Below, piece after piece: positions 20,037 to 30,223 of a stretch of DNA of 64,000 nt. Location of the stretch: positions 2,174,999-2,238,998 of the forward strand of contig NZ_LNYQ01000013.1 in NCBI RefSeq assembly GCF_001467945.1. The letters are read 5' to 3'. Position numbers and translations under genes: made by a program. How positions within the stretch are numbered: position 1 is the stretch's first letter; every line of letters begins with the position of its first letter. This DNA is from Legionella parisiensis. GTDB taxonomy: Bacteria; Pseudomonadota; Gammaproteobacteria; Legionellales; Legionellaceae. Below the pieces are notes generated by a model, which ran no database searches, was not told the DNA's origin, and saw nothing but the letters and a program-made list of their open reading frames with translations.

Positions 20037-21908
20037 GTGACCCCCAGCCTCATAAAAGCACCAACGCAGGCTAATGATTTTATATCAGGGGCAATCAAGG
20101 AGAACCTTGCAATGGATACAATTTATTACAATGGAAATTTTAAAGGCTCGGGTATTAGTAATAAAAAAATAACTGCTGTTGCTATTAAAAATAATAAATT
20201 TGTTCAATTTGGCTCTGATATAGAAATTATTAAACTAAAAACATCCGAGACGATACTGGTTGATTTACAGCAAAAAATTGTAATTCCAGGATTAAATGAT
20301 TCTCACATCCACTTAATTCGTGGTGGACTGAATTTTAATATGGAGTTACGTTGGGATGGCGTTCGAACACTTAGTGAAGCGTTATTTATCCTTAAAGAGC
20401 AAGCTGAACGGACTCCGGCTCCCCAATGGGTTCGAATTGTTGGTGGTTGGACTGAGTTTCAATTTAAAGAGCGGAGAATGCCAACATTGGATGAAATCAA
20501 TTCGGTTTCAAAAGACACTCCTGTCTTTGTCCTTCATCTCTACGATCGCGCATTACTCAATAGAGCCGCATTGAATGCCATTGGTTATGATAAGAATACT
20601 AAAGAAATGCCTGGTACCATGATTCAGCGTGATAAAAAAGGTAATCCAACCGGCTTATTAATTGCCCATCCTAACGCCATCATACTCTATTCTGCATTAG
20701 CTCAAGGCCCTAAGCTTAGTCGTGATGATCAAATTAATTCAACCTTACATTTTATGCGCGAATTAAACCGTCTTGGAGTCACTAGTGTGATCGATGCTGG
20801 TGGTGGGTTTCAAAATTACCCAGATGATTATGAAATAATCCAAGCGCTCGATCAAGAAAATAAATTATCTTTAAGAATCGCTTATAATTTATTTACGCAA
20901 AGAGCAGGATATGAACTAGATGATTTTACCCATTGGACAAAAACTTCGAAATACCAACAAGGTAATGACTATTATCGTCATAATGGAGCCGGTGAAATGC
21001 TTGTTTTCTCAGCTGCTGATTTTGAAGACTTTCTGCAACCGCGACCTGACTTACCTTCTGTAATGGAGGAACAACTAAAACCTGTTGTACGTCTTTTAGC
21101 AGAAAATAAATGGCCCTTTAGATTACATGCAACTTATGATGAATCAATTGCTAGAGCTCTAACTGTTTATGAGGAGGTCCATTCAGAGATCCCTATTGAT
21201 AATTTACATTGGTTTTTCGATCATGCAGAGACCATCTCTGATCATTCAATAGATCGGGTAAAAAAAATCGGTGGTGGTATAGCTATTCAAAACAGGATGG
21301 CTTTTCAAGGAGAGTATTTTAGTGAACGCTATGGGAAAGAAAAAACCTTACTTACTCCCCCAATTAACAAAATAATTGAAGCAGGGATTCCAATCGGCAT
21401 GGGGACAGATGCGACTCGAGTTTCGAGTTATAACCCCTGGTTATGTTTATATTGGCTCACTACAGGAAAAACAATAGGTGGACAATCACTTTATAATGAA
21501 GACAACATCCTTTCCAGAGAAAAAGCATTAGAGCTTTATACTAAAGGAAGTGCATGGTTTTCTAATGAAGAACATTTAAAGGGATCTTTTCTTTCTAATC
21601 AATTAGCAGATTTTGCTGTTCTGTCTAAAGATTTTTTTTTAGTACCAGAAGAGGATATTAAAGACATCTATTCGTTAATGACGGTGGTAGGTGGGAAAAT
21701 CGTCCATGCTTGCGATAGTTTTTCTCAATACAATCCGCCAATTCCACCTGTTAGTCCCTCATGGTCTCCAGTTAAATATTATGGAGGTTATCATCGAGAA
21801 AACGTACTCGCATCAATTAACCAAAAGTTCCATCACCACAATCATTCTACTACTTCTTGTCATCATAGTTCTTGGCAATGGGGTGCATGTTTTTGCTGGG
21901 CATTTTAG
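20037..21908 (+). CDS. YtcJ-like amidohydrolase family protein
   Basis: The 623-residue product fits the long YtcJ amidohydrolases. It has a metal-binding IPGLNDSHIHLIRGG near residue 90, a later His cluster (FRLHATYDES, WFFDHAET), and GIPIGMGTDATRVSSYNPW near 460 with the catalytic aspartate. The start is uncertain: GTG at 20037 has AAGGAG at good spacing, and ATG at 20112 also has one. The C-terminus is His- and Cys-rich (HHHNHSTTSCHH), which may bind metal. A competing frame covers the last 250 bases, so a late frameshift is possible. It would hydrolyse an amide or imide bond; the substrate is unknown. Confidence 0.88.
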   Translation: MTPSLIKAPTQANDFISGAIKENLAMDTIYYNGNFKGSGISNKKITAVAIKNNKFVQFGSDIEIIKLKTSETILVDLQQKIVIPGLNDSHIHLIRGGLNFNMELRWDGVRTLSEALFILKEQAERTPAPQWVRIVGGWTEFQFKERRMPTLDEINSVSKDTPVFVLHLYDRALLNRAALNAIGYDKNTKEMPGTMIQRDKKGNPTGLLIAHPNAIILYSALAQGPKLSRDDQINSTLHFMRELNRLGVTSVIDAGGGFQNYPDDYEIIQALDQENKLSLRIAYNLFTQRAGYELDDFTHWTKTSKYQQGNDYYRHNGAGEMLVFSAADFEDFLQPRPDLPSVMEEQLKPVVRLLAENKWPFRLHATYDESIARALTVYEEVHSEIPIDNLHWFFDHAETISDHSIDRVKKIGGGIAIQNRMAFQGEYFSERYGKEKTLLTPPINKIIEAGIPIGMGTDATRVSSYNPWLCLYWLTTGKTIGGQSLYNEDNILSREKALELYTKGSAWFSNEEHLKGSFLSNQLADFAVLSKDFFLVPEEDIKDIYSLMTVVGGKIVHACDSFSQYNPPIPPVSPSWSPVKYYGGYHRENVLASINQKFHHHNHSTTSCHHSSWQWGACFCWAF

Positions 21909-22007
21909 TTATGAAAAACAACAGCCAACGCAAAGGATAGGGGTCAGATGATTAATAGATTTGGGATAATACTCTTCAACTACTTAATAAAGTAAGGCTC
22001 ACTTCAG

Positions 22008-22250
22008 TTGATGGTGGGAGCATACTATAGGTCGGATTCGTCTTCCATTGCCCAGAAAAAAACCTATAAACAATATTTAAGGCAATATCAAACTGAAACA
22101 GAAAAACTAGAACTTAAAAATTGCCATGGCCTACGTCATGCCTATGCTCAAAAAAGATATCATGAAATTACAAACCAGCTCTCACCAGATAAACTGCCAT
22201 TTAAATGTCAATTGAGGGTGGAAAACCATAATCAAGTTACTTTAGGCTGA
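22008..22250 (+). pseudogene. Integrase C-terminal fragment (PF12835-like)
   Basis: The 80 residues contain KNCHGLRHAYAQKRYHEIT, the catalytic H-x-L-R-H box of the integrase type with Phage_integr_N/Integrase_1 domains. The rest of the catalytic domain and the N-terminal domain are missing. It overlaps the end of the convergent acetyltransferase gene by 19 bases. It is a relic of a mobile element, related to the more complete gene at 49157. Confidence 0.65.
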
Positions 22251-22771
22251 GACGTTTTGTTTTTTAATTTCTCAATACTCAATCGCATTTTATAGTGTGG
22301 CACTGGATGCCATGAAGCTATAAATTCCCCAATGATTTCAAAACCAGCTTTTTTATAAACATGAACTGCACGCTCATTAGAGATTTCAGGATCAATAAGT
22401 ACGATTTTAGCATCAGAAAATTGACTTAAGATAAACTCATGTATCATCTGTACTGATAATCCCTTACCAATATAATCCCGCCTGCAAATAAATAAATCGA
22501 GTGTTACTGCACCATCAGGATATTCTTCTGACTCCTCTATTTCAGAAGTAATTAAATAAGCGAATGGGGTTTCATTATCATATGCTATCCAATGAGTAGC
22601 CCATGGTTCCCCATCGTTTAAAAATTCATGAATGTCTTTTATTGTATTACTTAAACCATTGCCATGAAGCCATTCATTAATATGTGGCTGACTAATCCAG
22701 TCAAGAACAAGGTCTTCTTGTGTTTTATTCATTGGTTTAAAATGAAATCTGTTCTCATTATTCACGTTCAT
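22232..22771 (-). CDS. GNAT acetyltransferase, aminoglycoside 6'-N-acetyltransferase type
   Basis: The 179-residue product matches the AAC(6')/Acetyltransf_8 group: HINEWLHGNG, PFAYLITSEIEESEEYPDG, an acetyl-CoA loop (RRDYIGKGLSVQMIHEF), and NERAVHVYKKAGFE. Such enzymes acetylate aminoglycosides or siderophore-like amines. Resistance cannot be claimed from sequence alone. It sits with an APH-like gene and two more GNAT genes at 22.2-25.1 kb. Confidence 0.8.
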   Translation of the reverse strand: MNVNNENRFHFKPMNKTQEDLVLDWISQPHINEWLHGNGLSNTIKDIHEFLNDGEPWATHWIAYDNETPFAYLITSEIEESEEYPDGAVTLDLFICRRDYIGKGLSVQMIHEFILSQFSDAKIVLIDPEISNERAVHVYKKAGFEIIGEFIASWHPVPHYKMRLSIEKLKNKTSQPKVT

Positions 22772-22858
22772 AATTGATTAAACTCATATAGCTGAGATAA
22801 AACATTGGTTTGTACCTCTATATAGCCGAATCTTAAAAATTGAATACTTCCGACATGC

Positions 22859-23725
22859 TTATTTAATCGCATCATAATCCGAATAAATTTCATGCAAAAC
22901 CTTTTTTACATCAGTACCTTTAATTGGCCAACATAAAGTTTTCCATAATGCCCATCCTAAAGCGCGTATCCAGGTATCATTATCCAGCTGAACTGCATTT
23001 TTAAATACTTCTCGCTCTTCGCTGGAAAAAAAATTCCATGCTATTACCAAATCACACGCAGGATCTCCTACAGCAAGCTGGCCGAAATCAATAATAGCGC
23101 ATAGTCTTCCGCTACGAACCAAAATATTTCCAACAGCGATGTCTCCGTGAACCCAAACTGGCTTTAAACGCCATTCAGAAGAAAGTGCCTGTTTCCATAA
23201 AGATTCTGCAATTCTTTGTTCATAAACGTTTTTAATTTTAGGAATTGCAAGTTGCATTTCATGATCATAGGCCTTTAATGAACTGCCCCGATAAAAATTA
23301 TGTGCGCCAGCCAAAGGCCCATCTGTAGCATCTACAGATTGAAATTCTTTTAAACTTTTCCCTAATTTTTCTGCAAAACACTTTATATCATGAATATTCT
23401 GTCTTGAAGCAGACTCTCCCTCAATCCAACGATTGATACTCCAATTCCATGGATAAGCTGGTGATGGTTTTCCTAGTGCAATAGGTTGTGTAATCTGGAA
23501 TGAAAGCTTTTTGGAGAGCCAGGGCAACCATCGATATTCTTTATGAATCTGTGGCTCATACCCCTTATCGCTAGGCAAACGAATCACCATTTCTTCACCT
23601 AAATGAAACGTTCGATTATCCCAACCACTTTGTACAACTGGATGTATTGGTAGTGATTGCCATTGTGGAAATTGCTCGGCAATGAGCTTTTGGACTAAAT
23701 TTGTATCAATTGTTATTTTATCCAT
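22859..23725 (-). CDS. Aminoglycoside phosphotransferase family protein
   Basis: The 288-residue kinase-like protein has the APH catalytic loop VHGDIAVGNIL (D195, N200) and metal-binding IIDFGQ (D213), plus an N-terminal nucleotide lobe with VIRLPSDKG. The family phosphorylates aminoglycosides, macrolides, homoserine or choline. The substrate is undetermined. It is 87 bases upstream of the AAC-type gene on the same strand, so they may be expressed together. Confidence 0.85.
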   Translation of the reverse strand: MDKITIDTNLVQKLIAEQFPQWQSLPIHPVVQSGWDNRTFHLGEEMVIRLPSDKGYEPQIHKEYRWLPWLSKKLSFQITQPIALGKPSPAYPWNWSINRWIEGESASRQNIHDIKCFAEKLGKSLKEFQSVDATDGPLAGAHNFYRGSSLKAYDHEMQLAIPKIKNVYEQRIAESLWKQALSSEWRLKPVWVHGDIAVGNILVRSGRLCAIIDFGQLAVGDPACDLVIAWNFFSSEEREVFKNAVQLDNDTWIRALGWALWKTLCWPIKGTDVKKVLHEIYSDYDAIK

Positions 23726-23739
23726 TAAGCCCTCTATAG

Positions 23740-24125
23740 ATTCTTTATTGTAGGTTTTCTATGAAACTTGTGCGTAATCCCTGCATGCTCAAAGTCAAAC
23801 TCAAATTTAAAACCTAATTTTTCCATAACGCGCAATGATGGATAATTAGTGTATGCAGTAAAACAAAAGAGCCAGCTAAATTCAAATGCTCTTCAGCATA
23901 CTCCAAGGATGCTTGCCCCATTTCAAATGCTAAGCCTTTTCCCCAGTAAATTTGAGCTATTTGATAAGTTAACTCAACTTCCTCTTTTCCATCAAATATA
24001 AAAGTCTTTAATCCATGGTTGTGTGTTTCTTTGTCATACCAAATTGCAATAACTGTTGTTTTTCAATTTCAAATGCAGCGTTCCACGCAGGATTATGAGG
24101 AAGTAAGGCAATCATATTCTATGAA
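23740..24125 (-). pseudogene. GNAT acetyltransferase, decayed
   Basis: Translating the minus strand in shifting frames gives acetyltransferase features (KAFEMGQASLEYAEEHLNLAG, and NYPSLRVMEKLGFKFEF), but the frame is broken more than once and no start survives. It resembles RimJ-type GNAT proteins. It lies between two GNAT/APH-type genes and is probably a lost member of that cluster. Confidence 0.6.
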
Positions 24126-24208
24126 TTGTATTTCATAATAACCAATATTGGGCTATCTTAACATATGTCTTAAAAGTGTATTAAAAATATTCACATGACG
24201 AGGAAAAA

Positions 24209-25069
24209 ATGATTGCGATAAAAAAGCTAGACGAATTGCATACAGATGAATTGTCTTCCTATCTCAATCATTATCAAGAAACAACAATGTTCATTAGGAA
24301 CAATTTATACCACTCGGGAATTACCTACCACGATGAACCTTTTCATGGGGAATATTACGGCTCCTTCGAGAACAAGCAACTTAATGGTGTTTTAGCTCAT
24401 TATTGGAATGGTAACGTGATGATGCAGGCTGAAAATTTTTCTGCATTATCAGCATTAGTAGAAGAATTTGAGCTTAAAAGAACAAGACCAATTGCCGGAA
24501 TACTTGGCGAAGACTCTCAAGCCAATTTTGTCATTGATAAGCTGAACTTAGAATCATCACTATTTGCTATTAATTATCAGGAAAAGTTATTCTTACTTAA
24601 CATTGAAAAGGTGATTATACCCCAAGCAATTCATTCATTTAGCTGCACACTCAAAACAGTACAAGAGTGTGACAGGGATGTCATCAAAGAATGGCTTATC
24701 GCTTATCATATTGAAGCACTTGGCGATGATACGAATAATGCAAAACTTGAAGAATCGATTATCGATGAAATTCAAGATAAGCAAATTAGCCAAAATCGAT
24801 GGGTTTTGTTTGTAAATAATACCCCTGTTTCATTATGTGGATTTAATGCCACCCTACCTGATATTGTGCAGCTCGGCCCCGTTTATACCCCTCCCACTTT
24901 AAGAAATAAAGGTTTTGCCAGAATTGCTGTGTATCTGTGCCTAAAACAAGCTGCAGCCAGACAAGTCAAAAGGGCAATTTTGTTCACCAATGATAATTCC
25001 GCTATATGCGTTTACCAAGCCCTTGGGTTTCACCAAATTGGAAAGTATCGATTGGCCTTGCTAAAATAA
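24209..25069 (+). CDS. GNAT family N-acetyltransferase
   Basis: The 286-residue product has an N-terminal half that looks like a diverged GNAT fold and a canonical C-terminal acetyl-CoA motif (VQLGPVYTPPTLRNKGFARI) with a final ALGFHQIGKYR. The two-domain layout matches GNAT proteins that acetylate unknown small molecules. ATG 24209 has a GAGGAAAAA site. Confidence 0.82.
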   Translation: MIAIKKLDELHTDELSSYLNHYQETTMFIRNNLYHSGITYHDEPFHGEYYGSFENKQLNGVLAHYWNGNVMMQAENFSALSALVEEFELKRTRPIAGILGEDSQANFVIDKLNLESSLFAINYQEKLFLLNIEKVIIPQAIHSFSCTLKTVQECDRDVIKEWLIAYHIEALGDDTNNAKLEESIIDEIQDKQISQNRWVLFVNNTPVSLCGFNATLPDIVQLGPVYTPPTLRNKGFARIAVYLCLKQAAARQVKRAILFTNDNSAICVYQALGFHQIGKYRLALLK

Positions 25070-25131
25070 AGGCTTGTTGCAGTCATGATACAATATGCAG
25101 CTCAACAAAATACCTACTGAGTTAGAAATGA

Positions 25132-25383
25132 TTGTACTACGCGATTTTGAATGGTATCTGGATAGATGCGACACAAAGCGACGATGAGATTATGGAAAAA
25201 ATCTGGGAAATGCTGGATAACAGCACTGAACCCGATGCTGAAGAGTACGCCATACCTGATAAGGGGCTCTTATCAAATACTGTTTCAAAATTTTCCAAGC
25301 CCCCCAAGAACAAAAAACGAGAATTTTTCTGGCATACTACTATTAGAAATAACGGATCATATATCAACTTTGAATCAGAGTAG
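25132..25383 (+). pseudogene. ArdA-like antirestriction protein remnant
   Basis: From a TTG at 25132 the frame reads LNGIWIDATQSDDEI, EMLDNSTEPDAEEYAI, which closely resembles the first domain of ArdA (G-x-WIDA, ML-x-S, PDAEEWAI). ArdA is a DNA mimic that blocks type I restriction enzymes and usually runs about 165 residues. Only about 45 residues match before an unrelated tail. It is probably inactive and points to a past conjugative or phage element. Confidence 0.5.
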
Positions 25384-25384
25384 T

Positions 25385-26368
25385 TTACTCATTACAATGA
25401 CCAAAAAAGGTACCGATATCAATATTACTTCCACAAAAAATAACCCCTACCCTTTTACCATGAAGTTCATTTTTTAAAGGGCCAAGACATGCTGCAATAC
25501 CGGCAGCACAAGCTGGCTCAACCATCATTTTAAGTTCTTCTGCAATTAATTTCATTGCAGTAATAAGTTCCTGATCGCTAACGGTTACTAATTTATCGAC
25601 ATGCAGTTTACATAAATGGAAACTATATGGTTCCGCTTTAGGGGCACCAAGGCTGTCCGCGATGGTTTGAATTTTATTTATAGACATTGGCTTATTCGCT
25701 ATGAAACTTCGACTCATTGTGTCTGCGCCTTCTGGCTCAACTCCGTAGATTTTACAGGATGGTTGGGCTTGACTGAATGCATTTGAAACCCCTGCACATA
25801 AGCCACCGCCACCTATAGCGATAACAACAGCATCTAATCCTTGAGTCTGTTCTGCAAATTCCAAACCCAATGTAGCAGTACCCAGGGCCGTATGGTAACC
25901 CTCAAAAGGATGAATAAAGGCTCGAGATTCCTGCTTTGCAATTTCTTGAACCTGGTTAAAGCCTTCATTAATAGTGTCACAATAGATTATTTCAGCACCA
26001 TAAGATTGACAACGTTGAACTCGAAATTTGTTAGCTGTTTTTGGAATAACAACCTTTGCACCGATACCTAATTGTTTTGCAGCGTATGCGACTGCAATTG
26101 CATGATTACCAGCACTTATAGCAGTAACTCCGTTTTTTAATTCACTAGTCTTTAGAGCCATCATATTTAATAAGGCGCCACGAAGTTTAAAACAACCACC
26201 ATATTGAAGTGTTTCGAGCTTGAGAAATAATTCAGTATTCTTCCCAAAAAGATTATTCTTTTCTTGCCCCTTCCATTCCCAAACAGGAGTTAGTAAAATT
26301 TTATCACCAAGAAGCTTTCTGGCTTCGCGAATTTCATTTAGATTTGGAATTTTGATCTCTTCAGCCAT
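25385..26368 (-). CDS. PLP-dependent threonine dehydratase/serine racemase-type enzyme
   Basis: The 327-residue product matches the fold-type II PLP family: the lysine motif GGCFKLRGA (K61), the substrate loop SAGNHAIA, and the phosphate-binding GGGGLCAG. It resembles catabolic threonine ammonia-lyase or related hydroxy-amino-acid dehydratases. It lacks the ACT regulatory domain of biosynthetic IlvA. Its stop is two bases from the end of the ArdA-like remnant on the other strand. Confidence 0.88.
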   Translation of the reverse strand: MAEEIKIPNLNEIREARKLLGDKILLTPVWEWKGQEKNNLFGKNTELFLKLETLQYGGCFKLRGALLNMMALKTSELKNGVTAISAGNHAIAVAYAAKQLGIGAKVVIPKTANKFRVQRCQSYGAEIIYCDTINEGFNQVQEIAKQESRAFIHPFEGYHTALGTATLGLEFAEQTQGLDAVVIAIGGGGLCAGVSNAFSQAQPSCKIYGVEPEGADTMSRSFIANKPMSINKIQTIADSLGAPKAEPYSFHLCKLHVDKLVTVSDQELITAMKLIAEELKMMVEPACAAGIAACLGPLKNELHGKRVGVIFCGSNIDIGTFFGHCNE

Positions 26369-26399
26369 AAATATTGATGCCTTATGTTAGAGTTATTTA

Positions 26400-27500
26400 T
26401 CACTTCTGAACAAAGTTTAATTCAAATAAAGGCAGTTGAATGCCCTCATAGATCTTTTCTTGCTTCAATTTGATCCCTATGCCTAACAATCTTACTGGCA
26501 TACGCTTTCTCAAAAAACCTTCGTGTATGAGTTGGCATAAAATATTGAAATCAAGACTGTCATGCACGCACTCTACCGTGGTTTGCTGAAAATCATTAAA
26601 TTTTAATTTAACAAACAGATTATGTATTCCAGCAATTGCTCTAGCCTGCTTAATTCTTGCTTCAAGACGAACTATTAATTCGGGTAAAGCAGCCAAACAT
26701 GCTCCCACATTCGGTAAATCTTGCAAATAAGTTTCTTCAACACTAATCGATTTTCGAATACGTTCAGGATTTACTGGACGCTCATCGACTCCACGCGCTA
26801 AATCATAAAGTCGCTGGCCAATAGCACCAAATTCATTAATTAAATAGTCCATTGAATAATCTTGCAAATCACCACATGTTTTAATATTTAATGAATTGAG
26901 TTTTTCTTCCATTTTAGGGCCGACCCCAAATAATTTACGCACGGGTAAATCAATCATAAATGAACCAACCTCCTCTGGCTTAATCACCTTCTGCCCATTA
27001 GGTTTATGCCAATCACTGGCAATTTTTGCCAAACTTTTGTTCGGGGCAATTCCCGCGCTCGCAGTCAGTTGTCGTGTCTGATAAATTCGTGCACGTAGTT
27101 CTTGTGCCATCCACGTCGCACTCCCTTTACAATTAGGGGAGTCCGTCACATCAAGATAGGCTTCATCCAAGGATAAAGGTTCAATCAGATCGGTATACTC
27201 TTCAAATAAAGCTCTAATGTATTGACTTTCGTTTCGATAAACCTCCATGCGTACAGGCCGTAAGACAAGGTGACGGCATAATTTTAAGGCTTGGGCTGTG
27301 GACATGGCGGAGCGTACACCAAAGGCTCGTGCCGCATAATTGCACGTGGCAATAACTCCTCTGCGGTCAGCTGCCCCACCTACGGCGATGGGTTTATTCG
27401 CAAGCTCAGGAAAATCACGCATTTCGATTGCAGCATAAAAACAATCCATATCAATATGAATGATTTTTCTTATCGGATTTTTATCCTTTAGTTCATTCAT
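26400..27500 (-). CDS. dinB: DNA polymerase IV (Y-family)
   Basis: The 366-residue product is a complete Y-family polymerase with HIDMDCFYAAIEMRD near the start, the second acidic motif LSLDEAYLDVT, a helix-hairpin region (LFGVGPKMEEKL) and a little-finger domain. It carries out translesion synthesis. It is 11 bases downstream of umuC on the same strand, so dinB, umuC and umuD form one damage-tolerance block. Confidence 0.93.
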   Translation of the reverse strand: MNELKDKNPIRKIIHIDMDCFYAAIEMRDFPELANKPIAVGGAADRRGVIATCNYAARAFGVRSAMSTAQALKLCRHLVLRPVRMEVYRNESQYIRALFEEYTDLIEPLSLDEAYLDVTDSPNCKGSATWMAQELRARIYQTRQLTASAGIAPNKSLAKIASDWHKPNGQKVIKPEEVGSFMIDLPVRKLFGVGPKMEEKLNSLNIKTCGDLQDYSMDYLINEFGAIGQRLYDLARGVDERPVNPERIRKSISVEETYLQDLPNVGACLAALPELIVRLEARIKQARAIAGIHNLFVKLKFNDFQQTTVECVHDSLDFNILCQLIHEGFLRKRMPVRLLGIGIKLKQEKIYEGIQLPLFELNFVQK

Positions 27501-27511
27501 AATTTATCCTT

Positions 27512-28789
27512 TCAATACAAATGAACTTGAGGAACATCAGACCATCGCGTGGTATAAGCAGGTGATTTAAGTTCTGCTCGCATAGCCCAAGGTTTTGAAT
27601 ATCCTTCTGCTGCGAGTCGAATCGTGCTTCTTCCATATTTTTGATTGATTTGATCAAACACAGTCATCAGCTGTTCCGTATGATGTAATTGCTCATCACT
27701 CGGCTGATGAAACATATCCAGCTGGCATGGGTTTTTAGGAATTAAGTCCTCAAGACAAACACCTGCTTTTTTATAGTAATATCCGGATTTAAAAATTCGT
27801 TGCAGACATTGTTTGGCAATTTTGGTAATGAGGCACAAATCATCGGTTGCATTAACAAAACGAAATTCCATGGCTTGAAAGTGTTGTGCCAAATCTTCCC
27901 GAAACCGATTAGTATGTACAAAAACAAATATGCGCTGTGCTACCAATTGCTGGTTGCGCATTTTTTCAACGGCTCGGGCACAATGGCTACTCACCGATTC
28001 GGCAATAGAGGCGTATCGGGTTTGCATCTGCCCGAAACTTTTTGACGACATGATACTTTGTTTCGGCTCAACTTCTTCTAAACCATTACAGGAAACTCCT
28101 TGAAGTTCCATTGCGGTACGCATTAACACGACATTAAAACTCTTCTTCAGAAGATGCGTATTGGTCATTGCCAAATCATAGGCAGTATGAATACCTCGTG
28201 CAATTAATTTATTTTCCCATTGCCGCCCTATTCCCCACACATCCCCCACTGAAACTTGCTTTAATAATTGCTCACGATTTGGCGTGATATTAAAGACCGG
28301 AATCTTAAAGACCTTTTTACATAAATGATTCGCCACTTTAGCCAGAGTTCTGGTGGCTCCAATACCAATTGAGGTAGGTATTCCAGTATGTTTTAAAATT
28401 TTCTTCTGTAATTCCTGGCAAAAAGTTTCATGACAATCAAACGGTAAACTTCTTAAATCAAGAAATGCTTCATCAATGGAGTAGATTTCCATGTGTGGCC
28501 AGTTTTCTTCTATAGTGCACATCACACGATGACTTATGTTGCCATAAAGTGTGTAATTTGAAGAAAAGGCTTTCACTCCATGCTGCTTACATAAACCTTT
28601 AATTTTAAAATAAGGCTCGCCCATTGCAATACCCAATGCCTTAGCCTCATTTGAGCGGGCGATGCAACAGCCATCATTATTAGACAGCACCACTATGGGA
28701 ACATCTCTTAAATCAGGGCGAAATAAACGCTCGCAGCTGGCATAAAAGTTATTACAATCGATCAGGGCAAACATGTTAGGCAAGCTCAT
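27512..28789 (-). CDS. umuC: DNA polymerase V catalytic subunit UmuC
   Basis: The 425-residue product has the UmuC hallmarks: [16 protein letters not shown] at the N-terminus, [10 protein letters not shown], and the C-terminal extension with a DUF4113-like end (TRWSDVPQV). It overlaps umuD by 14 bases, the usual translational coupling. A decayed piece of a close copy lies at 11330-11555. Confidence 0.95.
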   Translation of the reverse strand: MSLPNMFALIDCNNFYASCERLFRPDLRDVPIVVLSNNDGCCIARSNEAKALGIAMGEPYFKIKGLCKQHGVKAFSSNYTLYGNISHRVMCTIEENWPHMEIYSIDEAFLDLRSLPFDCHETFCQELQKKILKHTGIPTSIGIGATRTLAKVANHLCKKVFKIPVFNITPNREQLLKQVSVGDVWGIGRQWENKLIARGIHTAYDLAMTNTHLLKKSFNVVLMRTAMELQGVSCNGLEEVEPKQSIMSSKSFGQMQTRYASIAESVSSHCARAVEKMRNQQLVAQRIFVFVHTNRFREDLAQHFQAMEFRFVNATDDLCLITKIAKQCLQRIFKSGYYYKKAGVCLEDLIPKNPCQLDMFHQPSDEQLHHTEQLMTVFDQINQKYGRSTIRLAAEGYSKPWAMRAELKSPAYTTRWSDVPQVHLY

Positions 28790-29282
28790 GAAGAACTAAA
28801 GTGACTACACCCCAAATTACCATCTCACACTCTTGGGTAATATCAATTGGCTTAAATTTGGAATTGGCAGGAAGTAATTGCACCCTACCCCCTTTTTTTG
28901 AAAGACGTTTCACTGTGAGTTCACCATTTACTGCTGCGATTACAATGCGCCCATCAGAGGGCTCTATGCTTCTATCGACTAATAGCCAATCGCCTGAAAA
29001 AATACCGGCCTCCACCATGGAATCTCCTGTGGCTTGCAAAACAAATGTGGCGGAAGGATGTTTAATGAATTTGGTATTTAAATCGAGATATCCTTCAATG
29101 TAATCGTCTGCAGGCGATGGGAATCCTGCTTGAACTTTACTTGCAAAGATGGGCAATTGATGCGCTTTGCGATTCGTTAATTGCTCTAATTCGAGAAGCT
29201 GGGCTACCGGAAGACGAACCGCTTTGGTAGGTTCACCCTTAGGACGCCCTGCCCCTGCTCTTTTTCCGCCTCGTGGTGACAT
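28776..29282 (-). CDS. umuD: UmuD-type S24 protease subunit
   Basis: The 168-residue protein has a LexA-like S24 peptidase domain with the serine in GDSMVEAG (S88) and the lysine in ELTVKRLS (K125). The likely self-cleavage site is QAGFPSP (A52-G53). An N-terminal basic segment ([15 protein letters not shown]) makes it longer than the Escherichia coli form of about 139 residues. No CTGT-N8-ACAG LexA box was seen upstream, so control must differ from the classical SOS system. Confidence 0.93.
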   Translation of the reverse strand: MSPRGGKRAGAGRPKGEPTKAVRLPVAQLLELEQLTNRKAHQLPIFASKVQAGFPSPADDYIEGYLDLNTKFIKHPSATFVLQATGDSMVEAGIFSGDWLLVDRSIEPSDGRIVIAAVNGELTVKRLSKKGGRVQLLPANSKFKPIDITQECEMVIWGVVTLVLHELA

Positions 29283-29416
29283 GATGACTCTTGTTTTGAT
29301 TTACGTACAAATATCATAGACAGGGAAAAATAAGCTGTAAAGCCCATATCAAGGCAACATGAGCTGAAATCACCATTAAGTCTTCGAGAATATTAAGAAA
29401 AATATTTTTAACTTTT

Positions 29417-30085
29417 TTATTTAGATAAGGGTTCCATCGCCAATGGATGGTCAAAGTCAGCCTTATTCACTAAAGTAGTAACCCGATACCCTTCCAAATC
29501 ATCATAAGGATAAGGTTTCATAAGTGCTATTAATTGTGCTTTATCGCATTGCGTGTTATTAAGCCAAATGGCTTGGGCTTCTTCATCTAAAATAACAGGC
29601 ATACGATGATGCACTGGTAGCATTAAGGGGTTCGCATCAGTGGTAATCAGACAACAGGAATGGATTACTTCTTCTTCATGCTGCCAGGTATCCCAAAGAG
29701 CCGCAACGGCCAGTAAGTCACGATTCTTTTTTTGAAAGAAATAAGGTTGTTTCATCCCGTCCTCTTGGTGCCATTCGTAAAAACCACTCATAGGCATTAA
29801 ACAGCGCTTGGATTTCATCGCCTGACGAAATGCCGGTTTTTCAAAAAGGGTTTCGGCACGAGCATTAATGAGACTACCTATTTTTTTTCTATCTGTTACC
29901 CAAGAAGGAATAAGCCCCCATCGCAATAACACACTTTGAATTTCATGAGCATCGGCTTCTACAAGACACACCAATTCAGCTCCTGGCGCAATATTAAATC
30001 GCGGAGTAATTTCAATCGAATTGGATAGATGAAATTGATATTTTAACTTGTCATAAGAAGCCACATAAGCAAATCGGCCACACAT
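29417..30085 (-). CDS. yedK: SRAP/YedK abasic-site processing protein
   Basis: The product has the SRAP (HMCES/YedK) signature: it starts MCGRFAYV, so Cys2 becomes the catalytic residue after Met removal. NARAETLFEKPAF, MPMSGFYEWH and HHRMPVIL follow. It crosslinks abasic sites in single-stranded DNA. Of two adjacent ATGs (30088 and 30085) the second must be used to expose the cysteine. It lies upstream of umuDC-dinB with 134 bases between. Confidence 0.92.
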   Translation of the reverse strand: MCGRFAYVASYDKLKYQFHLSNSIEITPRFNIAPGAELVCLVEADAHEIQSVLLRWGLIPSWVTDRKKIGSLINARAETLFEKPAFRQAMKSKRCLMPMSGFYEWHQEDGMKQPYFFQKKNRDLLAVAALWDTWQHEEEVIHSCCLITTDANPLMLPVHHRMPVILDEEAQAIWLNNTQCDKAQLIALMKPYPYDDLEGYRVTTLVNKADFDHPLAMEPLSK

Positions 30086-30223
30086 CATATTCTCAACTAT
30101 TTATTTAAAGTGTAGTACCACTTCATTTTTCTTGTATATTGCTATGAAAGACACCTTGATAAATGATGAATCATCTGGTTAACCTCCAAATTCTACAAGG
30201 AATTTGACAGACTATAAACAGAC

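Noticed and set aside
21691..21951. Alternative 86-residue frame at the amidohydrolase 3' end
   Set aside because: It overlaps the main frame, and the His/Cys-rich ending of the main frame is plausible for this family. A late frameshift was noted but not adopted.
28776..29416. LexA operator for umuDC
   Set aside because: No CTGT-N8-ACAG match found on either strand in the leader.
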